A stretch of 64,000 nucleotides of DNA. It comes from Burkholderia sp. 9120. Its GTDB lineage: Bacteria; Pseudomonadota; Gammaproteobacteria; Burkholderiales; Burkholderiaceae. The notes under the pieces were generated by a model, which saw only the letters and a list, made by a program, of their open reading frames with translations, did no database searches and was not told where the DNA came from. Shown here piece by piece: positions 63,456 to 64,000 of this stretch. The stretch spans positions 2,294,001 to 2,358,000 of the forward strand of contig NZ_JQNA01000002.1 in NCBI RefSeq assembly GCF_000745015.1, given 5' to 3'. Within the stretch, counting starts at the first letter, position 1, and the number at the start of each line of letters is the position of its first letter. The position numbers and the translations under genes are program-made.

Positions 63456-64000
63456 TTATACGCTCGCGGCGAAGGCGCTTTCGGCGAGTCGTAACGCGTG
63501 AGCGCCGACGTCGTCCGGCCATGCCGCGACGATCGCCGCAAAACGCGGCTGGTCGTTCGCATAGAGCGCGCGCGTGGCGTCTTCGTAGTCCGGCAGATTG
63601 CCGGCCAGCGCGGTCATGAAGCGATAGACGGCTTCCTGCGCCGCGCGTCGGCGATCCTTCTCCTCACCCGCGACGCGCGCCGCCTCGACCAGCTTGCGCA
63701 GCGCCACCGACGCGCCGCCCGATTGTCCGTTCAGCCAATCCCAGTGACGCGGCAGCAAAGTGACCTCGCGGGCCACGACGCCGAGCTTGGGCCGGCCACG
63801 GCTGCGCGGTGTGCCGTCCTCGGTCGCGGTGGTCGGTTCGGCGGCGGGTTCGGCGGCGGGTTCGGCGGTCGGTTCGGCGGCCGCTTCACCGTCTCGCGGC
63901 TGGCTGGCCAGCCGCGCCACGATTTCCTCCGACGTGCCGCGCAAATCGAATTCGATCGGCTGGCTCGTGATGTCGTCGAAGATCAGCACGGGCGCCTGTT
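63456..64000 (-). CDS. DUF2239 family protein (start outside window)
   Basis: C-terminal 180 or so residues of a DUF2239 protein. The frame stays open to base 64000 (reading toward the window edge: AGAPVLIFDD before residue 1 at GTG 63989), so the true start is beyond the edge. Conserved blocks: VLIFDDITSQPIEFDLRGTSEE, GRPKLGVVAREVTLLPRHWDWLNGQ and SVALRKLVEAARVAGEEKDRRRAAQEAVYRFMTALAGNLPDYEDATRALYAND (given in parts). Between the first two blocks lies an AEP repeat (four 12-bp DNA units). Function unknown; family membership is clear. Confidence 0.85.
   Translation of the reverse strand, partial: QAPVLIFDDITSQPIEFDLRGTSEEIVARLASQPRDGEAAAEPTAEPAAEPAAEPTTATEDGTPRSRGRPKLGVVAREVTLLPRHWDWLNGQSGGASVALRKLVEAARVAGEEKDRRRAAQEAVYRFMTALAGNLPDYEDATRALYANDQPRFAAIVAAWPDDVGAHALRLAESAFAASV
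63835..63882. repeat. 12-bp tandem repeat inside the DUF2239 gene
   Basis: Four units of GGTTCGGCGGCG (the last two differ only in their final two bases) encode repeated Ala-Glu-Pro-type residues on the minus strand. Copy number is likely to vary between strains. Confidence 0.85.

Overview
The window looks like a piece of the main chromosome of a Paraburkholderia (Burkholderiaceae, Betaproteobacteria). This is inferred from the high GC content with C/G third positions, Burkholderia-type OmpC-like porins, small DUF1840/DUF1289/DUF2239 genes, a KirBac1.1-type potassium channel and a fused indolepyruvate:ferredoxin oxidoreductase. It is mostly ordinary chromosomal housekeeping sequence. I found no tRNA or rRNA gene, CRISPR array, transposase, integrase or phage gene.

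Layout. 1-8 kb: the end of metH, a small Lys-rich secreted protein, DUF1840, argS, a SPOR-domain membrane protein, dsbA and a short-chain dehydrogenase. 8-11 kb: an orphan peptide-type ABC binding protein and a metallo-beta-lactamase-fold hydrolase. 11-18 kb: a MerR regulator with a near-palindromic operator, aceK, carbonic anhydrase, then a thiolase / SDR / acyl-CoA dehydrogenase / YchJ-like run that looks like one operon for acyl-CoA breakdown. 18.5-19.9 kb: a secreted alpha/beta hydrolase. 19.9-20.6 and 31.9-32.6 kb: two copies, in opposite orientation, of a dispersed element of about 720-750 bp with long terminal inverted repeats. Between them lie bioA-F-D-B, a sulfate-binding protein, an RBBP9-like hydrolase, ghrA (with a coupled 33-codon leader ORF), mvaB and a tight YbaK / DUF1289 / MaoC / metallo-hydrolase operon.

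32.6-42 kb: a haloacetate-dehalogenase-like hydrolase, a nitronate monooxygenase, a LysR regulator, a porin with iterated upstream boxes, a Gly/Arg-rich exported protein, a bile-acid-symporter-family transporter and an EAL-CBS-GGDEF protein. 42-45.4 kb: a compact lacI / AGE-type sugar isomerase / PfkB kinase operon. 45.4-52 kb: two small proteins, KirBac, then a porin divergent from an N-formylglutamate amidohydrolase-family enzyme / IclR / permease operon. Both divergent promoters carry the same 17-bp palindrome, which makes this cluster a self-contained regulated uptake and hydrolysis unit. 52-64 kb: the fused 2-oxoacid oxidoreductase, cutC, a second EAL protein, a Na+/H+ antiporter, a uracil-type permease, a chemoreceptor and a DUF2239 gene cut by the right edge.

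The most interesting signals are the inverted pair of palindromic elements around the biotin region, the paired 17-bp operators of the IclR cluster, the coupled micro-ORF before ghrA, the hairpin touching the mvaB ribosome-binding site, and a plus-strand terminator near 63.4 kb with no plus-strand gene in front of it. No complete, clearly new multi-gene system is evident.
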